A DNA stretch of 64,000 bases from Hermodice carunculata (lineage: Eukaryota; Annelida; Polychaeta; Eunicida; Amphinomidae), in the NCBI GenBank assembly GCA_964020975.1, contig OZ026629.1, positions 51,506,631 through 51,570,630 of the forward strand, given 5' to 3'. The position numbers and the translations under genes are program-made. The notes beneath the pieces are model-generated. The model saw nothing but the letters and a program-made list of their open reading frames with translations. It did no database searches and was not told the DNA's origin. Positions 49,769 through 62,527 of this stretch are shown piece by piece. Each line of letters begins with the position of its first letter. The first letter of the stretch is position 1.

Positions 49769-50829
49769 GTAAGTATCATTCTAATATCCACATAGTCCAA
49801 TCTGTCTGTTTTTGGAAAGGGGGTGGGGGGAGTGTAAAGGAAATGGTGTTTCTGATAAAGGTGTAAGTTGAAAAGGCTGGGGAATTATCGTCATTTCAAT
49901 ATTTAGCCATTTTCAAACATAAAATATCATGATTGCTAATTTTATACAAAAAGGGTGTGACACATTACAATATGTACAATTTCAGAATATTGCCCGTGTC
50001 AGGTGTACTAACACCAAACATTTCATGGTTCCAGTGTACAACTTCACTCCAGTCTTGCGATTCCAGGGTGAAAGAGGCCAAAATAACTTCATTGTGTGTC
50101 GGTTATCCTCTGTACAGTTACACACATGTAAGGCAATAAAGTGCAAAGTGATGTGTCCTATTTTGTCATTTGAACTTTCTGCATCAGCCATTGCCGTGTT
50201 CAGCAAGGTGTTATAAAGCATTGGTCAGTGAGTTTGAGTTGGATCTTTTGTCTTGTTTGAGGCAGCTGGAACGTTTTGATAGTCACTGCTAGAACAACTG
50301 AGTTTTTACATCAGACACAACAAAGTTAGGGAGACTGCAGGGTAAAAAGTGAAGAGTCCAAGTGACTTTGTGGAAAATAACAAAATATGTAAATTAACCT
50401 TACGAGTTTTAGAGAAAATTGTTGTTGGAAACAAACTATTTTTTATGGGTGGCTTCAGTGACGATGTCGATTGCGTTCAACAATCGTTTCATTTGCGCAC
50501 TGCTTGCACACTAAAATGTCCAGTGAAATTCATGAAGCACACTCATTCATTTCAACCAAAGCATACCTGTTGTTAATGAAAATCGCCAGTAAAATTGTAC
50601 AGTTAAATGAATCCCTAAGATGAAGTTTGACTGGGATTCTATTTAGTCATCATATTAGTGATAGAGATTATGTGAGATAGCACAGCCCATGTGGTTGTGA
50701 GCTAGGAAATCAGACTTCGATGAGTGAGTGTACATCTAAACAAAGTAAATCATAACCCTTTCGACTCAAACTAACAACGCAGGCAAGGGTGGGAAGTCAG
50801 GGTGGGCACGTAATCTCTACGAACACCAA
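49769..50829. other. Start of intron 5 (runs to the window end), no exon found
   Basis: The strong donor at 49769 has no matching downstream exon in the remaining 14.2 kb. No peptide resembling the QLDLGDMLAAL block or the L7Ae-type RNA-binding domain was found in any frame. This first kilobase shows no recognised element. Confidence 0.55.
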
Positions 50830-51720
50830 CCTTGTTGACATCCGAGATATATTTAACCCTTTTCTCTACATCATCTCCAAAAAGTAACTTAAATTCAGGC
50901 TTGACTAGCTCCCTTCCTCACAGACAAAGGTTATGGAAACCGTGTCCCAAAAAAGCTAATGCTTTGGTTCCCAAATCCAATGTGTCGCACGAAACAGTGG
51001 ACGGTAAGTCATTTAACATTTGTGTGACCAAAATCCCGGCCTTCGCCAAGCAAGTCTGTGTAACTTGCATTTTAGAGTCCATGCTTGACGTTTGAGCCTT
51101 TACAATGTCCCAAATAAGTTGATTAAGCTGCACATTCGTGAGCGCTTCACAGTTTTCTGGTCGGTGGACATTGTCTGTAAATTCTTTGTACTTTTCTTCT
51201 GACATACCGTCACAAAACACACTGTTTACCAAACTGGCCAGTTCATTGTCAACTGACTTCGCGCATTTCTCCTCTGTGCGAAAATATTTGGTGAAGTCAG
51301 CGAACCTTGACTCTGTCAACTCAGAACCCACACTCGTCTCAACGCCAGTGGTTTCAGTTCTCTGTACTTTATTTGGAGGCTCACCGTTGACCACATCGCC
51401 GGGTTTCTTCTTCATATGCATTACCAGTATCCTCTTACCAGTTCTCCTCCATATAATTCACTCTATCAATGACAACATTGATTTTCTCCTGCATTCGTCC
51501 CGCAAAGTCAACAACTTTGTTAACTTTGTCAATGAACGACTTGTCCACACACACAGTATCTTGTGCTTTTGAAGTACCAGGCTTCACCACAGTACTACAT
51601 GTATTCACTGAACTTTCTGCCGAAAGTTCCACATTCCCTACACTTTCTTTAACTACACCTGGACTTTTCCTATTGCCTGTTGGCTTGTTCAACATAGCGT
51701 CTGCCATAGCAAACAACTAC
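50830..51720 (-). mobile_element. Retroelement gag-like ORF1 fossil (DIRS/Ngaro-like, tentative)
   Basis: The minus strand carries two open stretches (51435-51716 and 50918-51421) that are compositionally unlike the intron around them. The second ends in a pattern of the type 'CLAKAGI..., LDLGTKALAFLGH', followed further on by a KPEF..LFG-like segment. This resembles the C-terminal part of gag-like first ORFs of tyrosine-recombinase retroelements. No reverse transcriptase, recombinase or end repeats were found beside it. The copy is broken and lacks most of the element; age appears moderate. It need not belong to the same insertion as 43700-46440. Confidence 0.45.
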
Positions 51721-53807
51721 ACAGTCCACGACAGTTTGTCACAGGTACTTGGGAGAGACAAACTCACAACAACGTCCGTCCTCGACGGCGAAGAGCAATG
51801 CACTGATTTCCTAGCTCACAACCACATGGGCTGTGCTATCTCACGTGATCTTGAAGTAATGGATGACGTAATAGAATCCTATTTCCAGTGCATGAAACGA
51901 ACCATACTGCAATTACAATGGAAAATTTTGAAATTTTCATCAAAACATGCACACAAATTTTGTTTTTTATGTGTAACCCATTTTAAGGTCATGCAAATTT
52001 ATAATTTGTGCAGGGCTACATGCTATGGAATATGGCAGCATCTTAGTTTCATGTGGGTTATTCCATGATTCTGGGGTTTTTTTTTTTTTTTTTTGTTTTT
52101 TTTTTTTTTTTTGTTTTTTTTTGTGGAGTATAGAAAGTCATTTAAGCCCCCTAGTTTCTGTTTATCTTAGAAAATGATTTATGCAACATGGTACACAAGC
52201 AGAGGGACATATATTTGTGTCAGTTTGAGAAACAAGTTTGATGCTTGCGTGGTCTTCATGACCTAGCATTGCAACAATACATAAATTTGAGAATCAGTAT
52301 CTTGATACAAAGTGCTCTTGATATATGATGATGATACAATATTTTCAACTTTTCATTGCACATGTATGCATGTTAGCGTTTGCTGAATTCAGGTATTTTT
52401 AGAACACTCAGAATTGTAACTGACCCAAGGAATTGTGGGCCATATCTGCTTTTGTCGTGAAATATAGTATTGTTTTATGTTTTCACTAAACATTGAAAAT
52501 CCCTTTTTCATGGATGATTTTACTGACAATACATCTTCAGAATGAGTTAAATATCACAGATTTTTCCTTTCTGGACAAGTACAAACATAAATTTGTGGAA
52601 ATGACAGCACACCATCGTCTAAACATACATTGCTTTTTCACAATATATGCATATCATAGACCATGTGTTACCATATAGTGCATCTTTGAGGGATCATTTC
52701 ATCCCTATTATTAGGAGCTTGCCATGGCATAAACGAGGATATGTTTCCTCTGCAGTCATCTTTTTCATATTTAATGTTATTGTTACGTTGAGGTTGAAAG
52801 GTTGAAGCAGCCTGTGTAATTTGGGGTGCAAATTACACTATATGCATCTTACCATGACCACCTTGTATTTATGAAGCTAGTATACACTGAATGAATTAAT
52901 TACATGTATATGTGAGAACCAAAACTTGATTATAATATTGTGTTCAAAACTAATATGGAGCACTCTGTGTAGATATTGAATAGTTACACAGTGGTATGCA
53001 TCTATAGTAGAAGGCATGAATGGTAACTGTGGTCAGGTACTTACTTCATCCAGAAATGAATTCTGTTGTGTGACAACAGAAAAAAAAAATAAGTGTCACC
53101 TTGAAGTATAAGGTGACTGCCTTACATGTGTTATAAGACCATGAAGGTCTCTTCCGTCCTCATCAAGGGGAGTGCTAACCTTCTCTCCTTTCTTACAACA
53201 CATATGGTCACAGGAGAATACTCCATATATGAATCAGGGAGCACTGGAGACTCAATTGTATGGATCTGTACATTAGCATACATGGATCGCAGATCAATTT
53301 TGTAAATTCACAGAGAAGCAATGCATTATTATGTTTGCTGAATATTTATCTAGATAAAGAACACAATAATTTTTATGAGATTTTGCTTCAGTTTTAGAGC
53401 TTATGGATATTTGTGTCTTTTGTCCAAAACCACTTCCTAGTAGTCATTACCCTATTCCGTAGTCCGAACTCTTTACTCTTCATAAGCTAACTGTCCCTGT
53501 CTAACTTATATACATAGAAGTACTATTGTCCATATTGCACACGTTCCTCTGTGTGTTATTGATGCATATTGTTGTTCATTTGCATATACATGTGTACATG
53601 TGACATTCTGAGTTTTGATGTTCTCTGTCATCCGGAGTCTGTCATGAATTCAGGCATTTATCAGCCAGCTGGACCTGACTGGTACATATATGTCTGGACT
53701 CTGGAGTTACAACCATCAAGGTCTACTACTTCTGTGAAAAGTAAATTTGCATATCAGGGGTTGAAATAAACTTTGAGGTTCTATCAGTCCACCTGACTTG
53801 ACACTTT
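51721..53807. other. Intron 5 stretch, no gene recognised
   Basis: Apart from the T-run at 52077-52122, only ordinary AT-rich sequence. A GAGAATACTCCATATATGAA-type motif near 53214 has no partner that I could find. Confidence 0.45.
52077..52122. repeat. Interrupted poly-T tract
   Basis: About 46 bases of T with two isolated G bases. It could be the tail of a minus-strand retroposed element, but no element body is recognisable beside it. Confidence 0.9.
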
Positions 53808-54868
53808 CTATATATGCAGGGTCACCTGTGACACAGTCCTTCAGACTCTGGTCATTCATTTCCGCCTGGTAATAAATTCATGACCTTGTGTTGTTTAAAA
53901 GCCTGAATGAATGGCATTTTCCATGCCTATGTTGGCTGTGAATTTCAGGACAAAATTGATAATATTGCACTGTTGAACACTGATGAAAGCTTTAATGATT
54001 AGGACTGTCATGTGATCCAATCTTGTATCAAAAGGTTTCCCAGGCCAGTATATCCTGTCAATCCAGAGGACTGGCAGATCACACATATTGTCAGTCCTGC
54101 CACAAAACTGTCACGTGGGCTGAAGGGCTGGCTTTAGTTTGACCCCCAGCATGTGTTTTTTAAATCACAATACTTCATTTGCATGATTTGCTACTATCAA
54201 TTGATATGATCATCTGATAAGAGATTCTGTAATTATTTGTCACAAACTTTTATACTTTGTGATCTGTTTAACATGTTTAATAGTGAAATGGTTAAGACTT
54301 GGCTGCCTAGTTATTACATTACTGCCAGCTTAAATTAAGGAACAAAATCTGTGTTTATTTTGCTTCTACTGTCATCATTCAGTGTTTAATTTGACAGAAA
54401 AAAATGTGTTTAGTACCATCTTCCTCTTTCTTGTTCTTTTTAAAATTTCATTCATTCTGTACTTTAAATATGAAAGACAACTGGCCAAATCTGAAGCAGG
54501 TGCATGTACATAATTTTAAGAAAACATGAAAATAGATATACCATAAACCAAAGCAACAGTAAAAATGATATAAACTATTAGATTCCAATGTTCATGTGGA
54601 TCATACATAGTAACAAAGCATTTTACATAACTAGTAATCACCAGTATTGATTATCCCCCTGGGTCTATTGATTCAGTCATGTGATTCCCTTTTGCTGAAA
54701 GGATCGAACCAAGTGTTTTAGAGTTCCATATTCTTGATTCCTTATGGGACAAACCTTTAAAACACTGTTCTGGAACCTTTTGACCAACTGCTTCAAAATG
54801 CCACAAGGACAGTTCTGTATATCCAAATATTACTGTAATCTGTGTCACAGGTGACCCTGCATATATAG
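53808..54868. mobile_element. TIR element, 1,061 bp, with perfect 29-bp inverted ends
   Basis: Bases 53808-53836 are the exact reverse complement of 54840-54868. The core of each end is CAGGGTCACCTGTGACACAG, preceded by TATATATG or its complement. The similarity does not extend inward. The interior has no recognised transposase, and the two minus-strand open frames (53895-54086, 54651-54848) have no known domain. CAGGG termini point to hAT-like, but the flanks do not show a clear 8-bp duplication. Perfect ends suggest a young or selected structure. Confidence 0.75.
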
Positions 54869-55133
54869 ATATGATATAATAGTTTTAATGATTTGTTTAT
54901 ATTCATGTAATTTTATACATTTTCTCCCAAACCACAAGCTTAGCTGTATTCTCCTCCAGTATGGTGGGAATGTAGCTTGACTCAGACTCCATCAAAACAT
55001 TCACATTTAGCCTGTTTTGTGGAAATGGATCTAAAATAAAGTTAAAATTTCTTTGTTTTTAACAAATTTGGAGGTTCTATTTTAAGTGATAAGAATACAT
55101 ATTAGTGTGATTAATATGGTTCTTATTGAGATA

Positions 55134-55315
55134 CAGTAGTCCCTCCTTTGAAAGACCACTCCTTTGGGAGACCACCTCTTTTGAGAGACCACAGTTGTCA
55201 GGTCTTTCTGTAGTACTTTTCATGTTATTTATACCTCCTTTGAGGGACCACCTGCTTTATGTGACCACCTTTTTTGGGTGGCACTAGGGGCGGTCTCTCA
55301 AAAGAGGGACTACTG
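55134..55315. mobile_element. Tigger-derived MITE (182 bp)
   Basis: The left end CAGTAGTCCCTCCTTTGA and the right end inverted CAGTAGTCCCTCTTTTGA differ at one position. TA flanks both sides (55132-55133 and 55316-55317). GAGACCAC/AAGACCAC is repeated several times inside. The ends are close to those of the Tigger element at 13960-17064, which could have supplied the transposase for this family. Confidence 0.85.
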
Positions 55316-55794
55316 TACTGCTGTTTATGTAATGTTTATGTAATTTTCTCCAAAATTGTCCATTTCAAACTTTTTCAGAATGTTCCTTGGTAGGATTGTG
55401 GTTTAACAAGGTCACCAGGTGTAAATGAAAGTGTCAGGATCAATCATATTTGTATAGCCTCCTATCAGTTCAGACAGGTTCTTTGTTTTTAATGTATCTA
55501 GGTCAACTGAGTACACATTACATTAGCTGTTGACACATCCCTCTTGTTTGTTGATATTTTTGAAGGTATTTGACATTTTGTACTTCATGCCATTATAACA
55601 TGATGTTCTCTTAACATTCAGAAAAAGGGATACCGATATAAATCAGTTATTAGTGTTGTTTGTTATGACCACAGTAATTTTTCATCAAAAAATGTGTTTT
55701 GTTTTTATGCACAACCTTGATTTTATTTTATTTTAATTTTGTTTTATTTTATTCAGAAGGTAACATATGTACCTATGCAAATATCTGAATGTAA

Positions 55795-55807
<13 letters not shown>

Positions 55808-55838
<31 letters not shown>
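55808..55838. repeat. (TA)n microsatellite
   Basis: About 15 TA units preceded by AAATAT-type repeats. Confidence 0.95.
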
Positions 55839-55841
<3 letters not shown>

Positions 55842-56179
55842 TACATGAGGGAAAAAAATAAATATAAAAATATGTTGATAAAAAATGTTTACCTCTGGGG
55901 ATGACCCTTCAAGTAGCAGTCAATAGGCCTTATCATATTTATTTTTCTGACAACAAAACTTATTTTACTAGTCATCTTACATGTTGGAAGAGGAAAGCTA
56001 ATCTGGACCAAACAAAATACTGTTTTTATGGACGTGCTACTCTGGATTGGTTTTTGATAAATTATCTGTGCTGCAAGTTAAGCATGTTTTGGCAGAGATA
56101 GGAACATGTACCAAATATGCTATTTAAAGTGTAGATGCCATTGCTTCATGGAAACGTTGACGTTTCTTTTGATAAGCAT

Positions 56180-56830
56180 GATTTAAAATCTATATTTCCT
56201 GTACCATAACACCTACAGCTATCAAATTTGGTGTGTGGACACTTCATAGGATAGGGGAGTGTCGCACAGCAAAATTATGTCACTGTGACCTTTAACCTTG
56301 ACCTTTAACCCCCCTAGTAAAATTTTACCTTGTCTGTGCCATATTTTGTATACCAAAACAGCTACCTAATTTGATGTGTGGACATTTCATAGGATAGGGG
56401 TGTGTTGCACACCAAAATTAGGTCTTTCTGACCTTGACCCTGACCTTTGACCCGCATAACGATTTAGCTTGTCTGGGCTATATTTCCTATACCATAACAC
56501 CTCTAGCTACCGAATGTGGTGTGTAGACACTTCATGGGCCAGGGGTGTGTTATGCACCAAAATTTGGCCGTGACCTTTGACCTTGACTTTCACACTCTTA
56601 AAGTTTTAGCTTGTCAGGGCCATATTTTGTATACCATCACACCTACAGCTACCCAATTTGATGGGTGAATACTTTATAGGGTAGGGGTGTGTTGCGCACC
56701 AAAATTGAGTCACTGTGACTTTGACCTTTGAACCCCATAATGATTTAGCTTGTCTCGGGTGTATTTCACCTATAGCTACCAAATTTGGTGTGTGTACACT
56801 TCATAGGATAGGGGTGTGTCACACACCAGT
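56180..56830 (+). repeat. Minisatellite-cored dispersed element, copy 3
   Basis: Five units of the family at 18050-18760 and 29743-30420, with TTTGGTGTGTGGACACTTCA, GTGACCTT.ACCTTGACCTTT and TTTAGCTTGTCTGGGC blocks. No head hairpin is preserved; the copy starts abruptly near 56190 (CTATATTTCCTGTACC). Confidence 0.8.
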
Positions 56831-59595
56831 ATTGGTTTTAAAGTTCAAAATGTGAGTGGTACATGCGGGTATTTTATCATGTGGTGAACAAGTCCCACTT
56901 GTGAAAGAAAATTTTGTTTAGAAAAGGCAAATTCAACCTTTATAAACAGAGTTTGAACTGACCAGTATTACATTGCTACTCATATTTAAGTGTGCAGCAC
57001 TTTTTACTGTGAAATCAATGCCCATAATCTTAGATTTTTGTCATTTTTGGTGTCAAGGGAAAAGATGCTATATGCAAAACCAAAATGTTAAATTGATTGA
57101 GCACCGGTAAATGTAAATTCAGGATCTTTACGGGCAAAACTGAGTAAGGCTTGCATTAGTACCAACTTCCAAACAAGTGACAATAATCCTAGAAATAATT
57201 CATGAAAGAGTTTAAAAAATCCTGAGATTAGGTCTCCTAAAATTTCAAAGTGGTAAACTATTGGTAACCTGTTATAATGGTGAACTAAACACATTTCTCC
57301 TGACAATGATGTGTGATAAGCTCCAGGCAACTTGAATGATGGGTTACCAGAACAATCTAGCCCTGTTCCAAATAAGCAACATGTATGTGCACTGTCCACA
57401 CCTGTGTGGGAGTTATAACCACATATCAGTATGATCATAATTCGACAAAATCTCTGAGTTGGTACCATCACAATTACCACATTATGAAACTTTTAATACC
57501 AGTAATTAGTGTTGGAAGTCACATACCATTTTATCATCAGTGGCTGGATGGACAAAATCGACTGATGATCGATTATGATCAGTTAACCATATGGCAAGAT
57601 TCCAATTAATTTGATGTATTCAAAATAGTTATAATTCTTCACCTAATGTCCCTAAGTCCTAAACTACTGCAATACATGTTTACATTGGTTTAATCTGATG
57701 CTAGTAGGCCTTTGAATTGGTATTGAATGCATTTTATCTGGTTGGAGCTAATAATATTCACTTTAATGCTTTCACTAACACACAAAGGTCACAACACAAA
57801 ATTGTAATCTAGAATAATTAAATTTGAAGCTTATAGTTTCAAGCTGGTATTTGGTAAGGCATTATTTTTTATAGTGATACATATTGCTTCTTCACTTTGC
57901 CATGTAAATTTTTTTTTTGGGGGGGGGGGCACCATTATTAGATTATCCCATACTCCATAGCGAAGAAAATGCTGTTATGCACATGAACACAAACTCATCA
58001 AATCTGCTGGTTTCAACAGCCGGTGACTTTCTTGATGAATATAACTTAATCAGCGGGAACTTTGTTGATTTTAACCCTTTCCTGCAGGCCCTGAAGTCGG
58101 CCATCACTGGCCGCTTTTAATGCATGCATGAGATCATTTTTCGTCCATTAAAAGTCAATAATAACGAAATCATGAAAAAGATCCAAGTTATGTAAGCATC
58201 ATAAATTGATGACACTTTGGGGATTTACATAAAACTGTCAGTTTCACAGCCACCGTGCTGGTGTTTTTATATATCACTCAGCCAAGTCTACACACACCAG
58301 CAATAAAATGAATGTTGTAAGCTGGGAAAAAGTGCTTTATTGGCTGTTGATCTCTGTATGGATGATTTTCTTCATATTAAATACAAGTTGTGGTGAAATT
58401 GAAGTTTTTTACTGTATCGTGAACATTTGAAACACAAGGACCATATCACAATATGGTTTGGTAAAGGGTTAGTGTCATGGTATATTGGTATTTTGATATA
58501 TGGTCCCAACCCTATTAATCACAGGATAAAGCATTTGTATGGTAAATTTGTTGCCCATGTGCAAGAGGACTAGCAATCAACATGCACAGTTTCCATGCAT
58601 TTCGAGCACATTTGATGAATTCAAGTCTTCCCATGGCTCATGTCCATGTGTTTTGATCACTTAAGCATCTTTCCCCATATGTAGAGTGTAAAAGGGTCTT
58701 TCCCCTCACAAATTTCATAATGGATGACAAAAATGAACTTGCTGCGTAGTATTTATGTGGGCCTTTTGGAAAATATATCGAAGAAAGGCACCCATGTTTG
58801 TTTCACCATTGCACTGTTCAGCTGTTGGAAGCAAAGTACTTCCTGGTCACTGAATTAAATGAATCGCATAAATACATTCCTGTATTGGATACCAAAACTA
58901 TTCCAAGTACCATGTTTGGATTGATGACCCCATAACCTCATCAGTGTTTTCAAATATGGAGATTATCGTCAGGTCAGATTGGAATGATTTTTACTGTGGG
59001 AAATCTCCGCAGACATCAAATTTAGCCCATAGGAGGAGAGTATGTCCAAATACATTAGACCCTGATCTTTCTGACCATACCAAACACTCCAGACATTTGT
59101 AGACAAATGTGGCCCTACAGGGAGTGCAAACTAGCATAACTTTGCCATTTTACTGCAGATTTCATCAATTGTAACTGCCGTAAATGATGGACAGTACTTT
59201 TATATGAAGTCTTGCCAAAAAGGTTTCAAAATTTTACCGCAAATGAACTGTCAATATCGAAAACTAAGATGCTAAATCTCTCAAACTGTGGACATGTGCG
59301 CTCACATGTCTGTCATTGTAACACATTGTACTAACAGTGACTTAAGGTGCATTTATGGACATTTTTATGCATATATAGGGAATTAAGGAATAGAGTATAA
59401 AATTTGTGTAATGCAAGGGAGCTAGGGTTAATCAATTTCATTGTTTGCTACTGACACTGAAAGATTGATTTGTGAGATTTTTTTTTTGATTGATTGTCAT
59501 AATCATGCACTTAATTCAGCACTGCAAACGGTCCTTCGAATTATACTCCATTATTGTCACACAACTGCCAATTATAAATGTTTGCTTCATATCCA
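56831..59595. other. Intron 5 stretch, no gene recognised
   Basis: A G-run near 57920-57928. The 130-codon minus-strand open frame at 57088-57480 and the 67-codon frame at 57917-58120 have no recognised domain. A weak TTAA-type MITE candidate is listed separately. Confidence 0.45.
58075..58468. mobile_element. Possible piggyBac-like MITE (394 bp)
   Basis: TTAA (58071-58074) precedes CCCTTT, and AAAGGG is followed by TTAG (58469-58472). The inverted ends are only six bases and one flank is altered, so this may be chance. A small CGGCCA/TGGCCG hairpin lies near the left end. Confidence 0.25.
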
Positions 59596-59599
59596 TTTC

Positions 59600-61090
59600 A
59601 TTATGTCTCCCCATGTACCACCCATATTACACAGGATTAAAGTATTCCATAAGGACTTGGTCAAATTCAAAGATGGGTGACCTTTGACCTTGACCCCATT
59701 CCCAAGGTCGCAGAGCCACAGTAGTGAATTTGGTTTCTGCATGATAACTTGAGAAGTTTTTGAGTTAGGGATTTTATATTGCGCAGGTTGATAGTTCCGT
59801 GTAAGGGCTTGGTTAGATTAAAAGATGGGTGACCTTGGCCTCATTTCCAGGGTCACAGAATCAAATTAGTGAATTCTTAAACACAGTAAAACACTGTGAA
59901 ATGTGAATTAACTACTCACAGAAACTTTGTATTGCTTGTTGAGAAGCTTTCAACTGGCATCCACCATGTTTTCTTCAGCTCTGAAGGTCGTGACCTCTCA
60001 CCCCTAGGGGGAGGCGTGTCACATGATAAAAGACTATTGTAGACTGATGGAAGTCTATGTCTGCCCTGGTCTCGGTTGAGGGAAGGAGATCGTGATCGTA
60101 TTTGTATGGCCTCCCTGACACCACGTTCAAACCACCTACTCTCTGTGTCAAGGATTTTTATGTTGTTCTCATCCAGGGAGTGTTTACGGGCTTTGAGATG
60201 GGCACCCATTGGGGATGAGTCTCTTTGGTGTTCTGAGACTCTCTTTCTGAGAACCCTCTCAGTCTACCCTATGTAATCTTCATTACATTCTTCGCATGAC
60301 AGATGGTACACCACTCCACACTTATCCAAGGCTGTGTCTTTGTCCTTGGGGGCTACCAAAAGGGACCGTATGGTGGTACATGGTCTACTATGAACTGCAA
60401 CTCCGGCCTGTCTTATTCTACGGGTGATGGACTCCGTTATGCCTCTGACATAGGGCAGTGTGATATGGCAGTAAAACACATGAGAGAAGTGGAGAAGTTT
60501 TGGAGCCAGGGCTTTCATATTGTAGAGGAGAATAGTCCTCTATGATGGCTGGATCTATTTTGAAAAAGGGTGACCTTGACCCGTTTCCTTGACTCCTTAC
60601 TGAAGGTCACAACTCAGAGCCATATTAGTGAATTTGCTTTTTGCATAACCTGAGAAGTTTTTGAGTCAGGCCTCGTATATTGTACAAGGTGATAGTTCTC
60701 TGTAAGGGATTGGTGAGGTTTAAAGATGGATGACCTTCATCCTGTTTCCAAGGTCATAGAGCCACATTAGTGAATTCTTCAACACTTCAATGCAAACAAG
60801 ATATGTCCAGAAGTTTTTAGAGCTAGCGTGTTCATTTTGCACAAGATTATAGTCCACTATAACAGTTCAATCAGGTTCAAAGATGGGTGACCTTGACCCC
60901 ATGCAGAAGGTCATGGAGCCACATTAGGGAATTCTTAAACACATCAATGCAAACAAAATAACTCCACAAGTTTCACGCTTTCATATTGTGCAGGATTATA
61001 GTCCACTTCGAGGGCTCGAACCAATTTGAAGATTGGTGCCTGTGACCCCATTCCCAAGGTCACAAAGCCATATCCTTATTTATGGGTCAC
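59600..61090 (+). repeat. Minisatellite array (about 130-160-bp units) split by a Penelope-like insertion
   Basis: Units carry 'CATATTG..CAGG.TTATAGTCC', 'GATGGGTGACCTTGACCCCAT', 'AAGGTCACAGAGCCACATTAGTGAAT' (in pieces) and 'AGAAGTTTTTGAG'. The same unit type occurs at 20400-21310. Array sequence stops near 59896 and resumes near 60495. Confidence 0.75.
59916..60490 (-). mobile_element. Penelope-like element 3' fragment with GIY-YIG region
   Basis: On the minus strand, from high to low coordinates: CHITLPYVRGITESITRRI, a VAPKD segment, GVVYHLSCEECNEDYIG, then HLKARKHSLDENN and ILDTESRWFERGVREAIQI. The spaced cysteines before YIG and the later R.ER..RE....R pattern match the GIY-YIG nuclease that ends many Penelope-like retroelements; LPYV.G..E.I.R and LLVAPKD match the linker after their reverse transcriptase. 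The reading frame closes directly after YIG and a different frame carries the rest, so this copy is inactive. The RT is absent, as expected of a 5'-truncated insertion. It sits inside a minisatellite array. Confidence 0.8.
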
Positions 61091-61644
61091 TGCCATCATT
61101 AGTACAGTCAGCCTGTTCTATTTCAATCTTGTATCTGCCAAAAAATTGGTAGGCCTGGGCATTGGAAATAACCCCAGTTTGTATTTTGAGTGTGATCCTA
61201 GGAGCATGCATGTATTGAGCTCCATATACATGACACGTTCATATGTGTGTCATTCCAGCGCTGTCACATGGTACTGTCTTTGGGACCTTATGTTCAGGAG
61301 GCAAACATGTGGACCAACCCATACACACTCGTGACAGACAGTGCTCTGCAGCTGGTGAATAATTGATGTACACTGCTGCAGGCTTATTTGCTTCCTGGTT
61401 GCTGATGCAGATAAAGATGATACAAGGACACTTCAGTGGTTGTCATGTTGATATGGTAGTGATGATTCTACCATGTCAGCTTCAAATGAATTCAGCTGAA
61501 TGAGTGGGACATTTGGGGTATCTTATGCATGGAGGGACTGCTTACTTGTAGCCTTTTAAAATTGTGATTGTTAAATAGGCTTTTGCCATATTGTTGGTTC
61601 ACACTTCCTGCAAAAAATGAAGTATTCATGTACAAATATTTTTT
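61091..61644. other. Intron 5 stretch, no feature recognised
   Basis: No exon, transposase or repeat could be supported here. Confidence 0.5.
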
Positions 61645-62345
61645 AGCCTTCAGCTGAAAGAGTATTGGAGGGTGTTGGCATCCCCAACTCTATTCATCCT
61701 CCGATTGGATCATCCATTTCGGTATAACACAAACTGTATATAGACACTCATTGAACTATTACTGGATGAAGCAGCCGCTGACAGGGTATTTGTAAAAATG
61801 TTTTCATCTTTGTTTAGGATATTTATAGATATGACATGGATTGGATCCATAAAAATACATTCAATCCAGCCTAGATTTTGATCTGGCCTCTTGTCAGTCA
61901 GGGTCCACTGAAACAAGTTGCTGTAAATTCCATTGGAGTACTACTAAAGCAAAAAGTAAGATGAAGGATGGAAATATACATTCAGAAGATGTCCATCAAC
62001 CCTGACAAGGTTACTGTTATCTAAAACAATGTTGACCTTAGCTTGACCAAATTTTCGTTAGAGATAAACCTGAGGATGGACCAGATGCCTATTGAAAACC
62101 AATTTCCTCTGATCATCTTTTAAATGGACTTTTAAAAGAATTTTTAGGCATCCATACCATTGTCACCCTGTGAAGGGGATTACATTATGTTGACAGTGCT
62201 CAGTATCTTGAAGGATTGACTCCAGCTTCACTAAATTTTTTATCAGATATACCTTGAGATAAACCAGAGCATGATATAAAACTGACTTCCCTTTGATTAT
62301 TTAAAATATTTTTATGTTATTTTTAATTTGTTAGGTGGTCAGGTT
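61645..62345 (+). repeat. Diverged copy of the TACCCTC-headed element family
   Basis: Blocks CATCAACCCTGAC, GATGGACCAGATGCCTATTG, AAAACCAATTTCCTCTGAT and GAGATAAACCTGAGGATGGA match 11820-12060 and 36660-36960. The head region (TTTAGCCTTCAGC...GGAGGGT) is recognisable but the stem is poor. Older than the other two copies by eye. Confidence 0.55.
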
Positions 62346-62527
62346 CAGTTGGATGTCGGAATATTTTTGGTGTTGTATTGCGATGTAACTTATTCTGTAC
62401 TATGATTTGAGTGATTCTTTGCATTGCACTTAGTGCTTCAGCTACCATAGCAGTCTTATATTGAAAAGATGGCAGGGATAAGAGTCATGTGTGAACTCTA
62501 TGTCTAAGATGGAGTGGACTCCTTTTT

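Noticed and set aside
57088-57480. 130-codon minus-strand open frame
   Set aside because: No domain, biased to chance in AT-rich DNA, and no splice or promoter support.
57917-58120. 67-codon plus-strand frame with an acidic, Asn-rich peptide
   Set aside because: Composition looks gene-like, but there is no match to SBP2 and the ends of a possible MITE overlap it.
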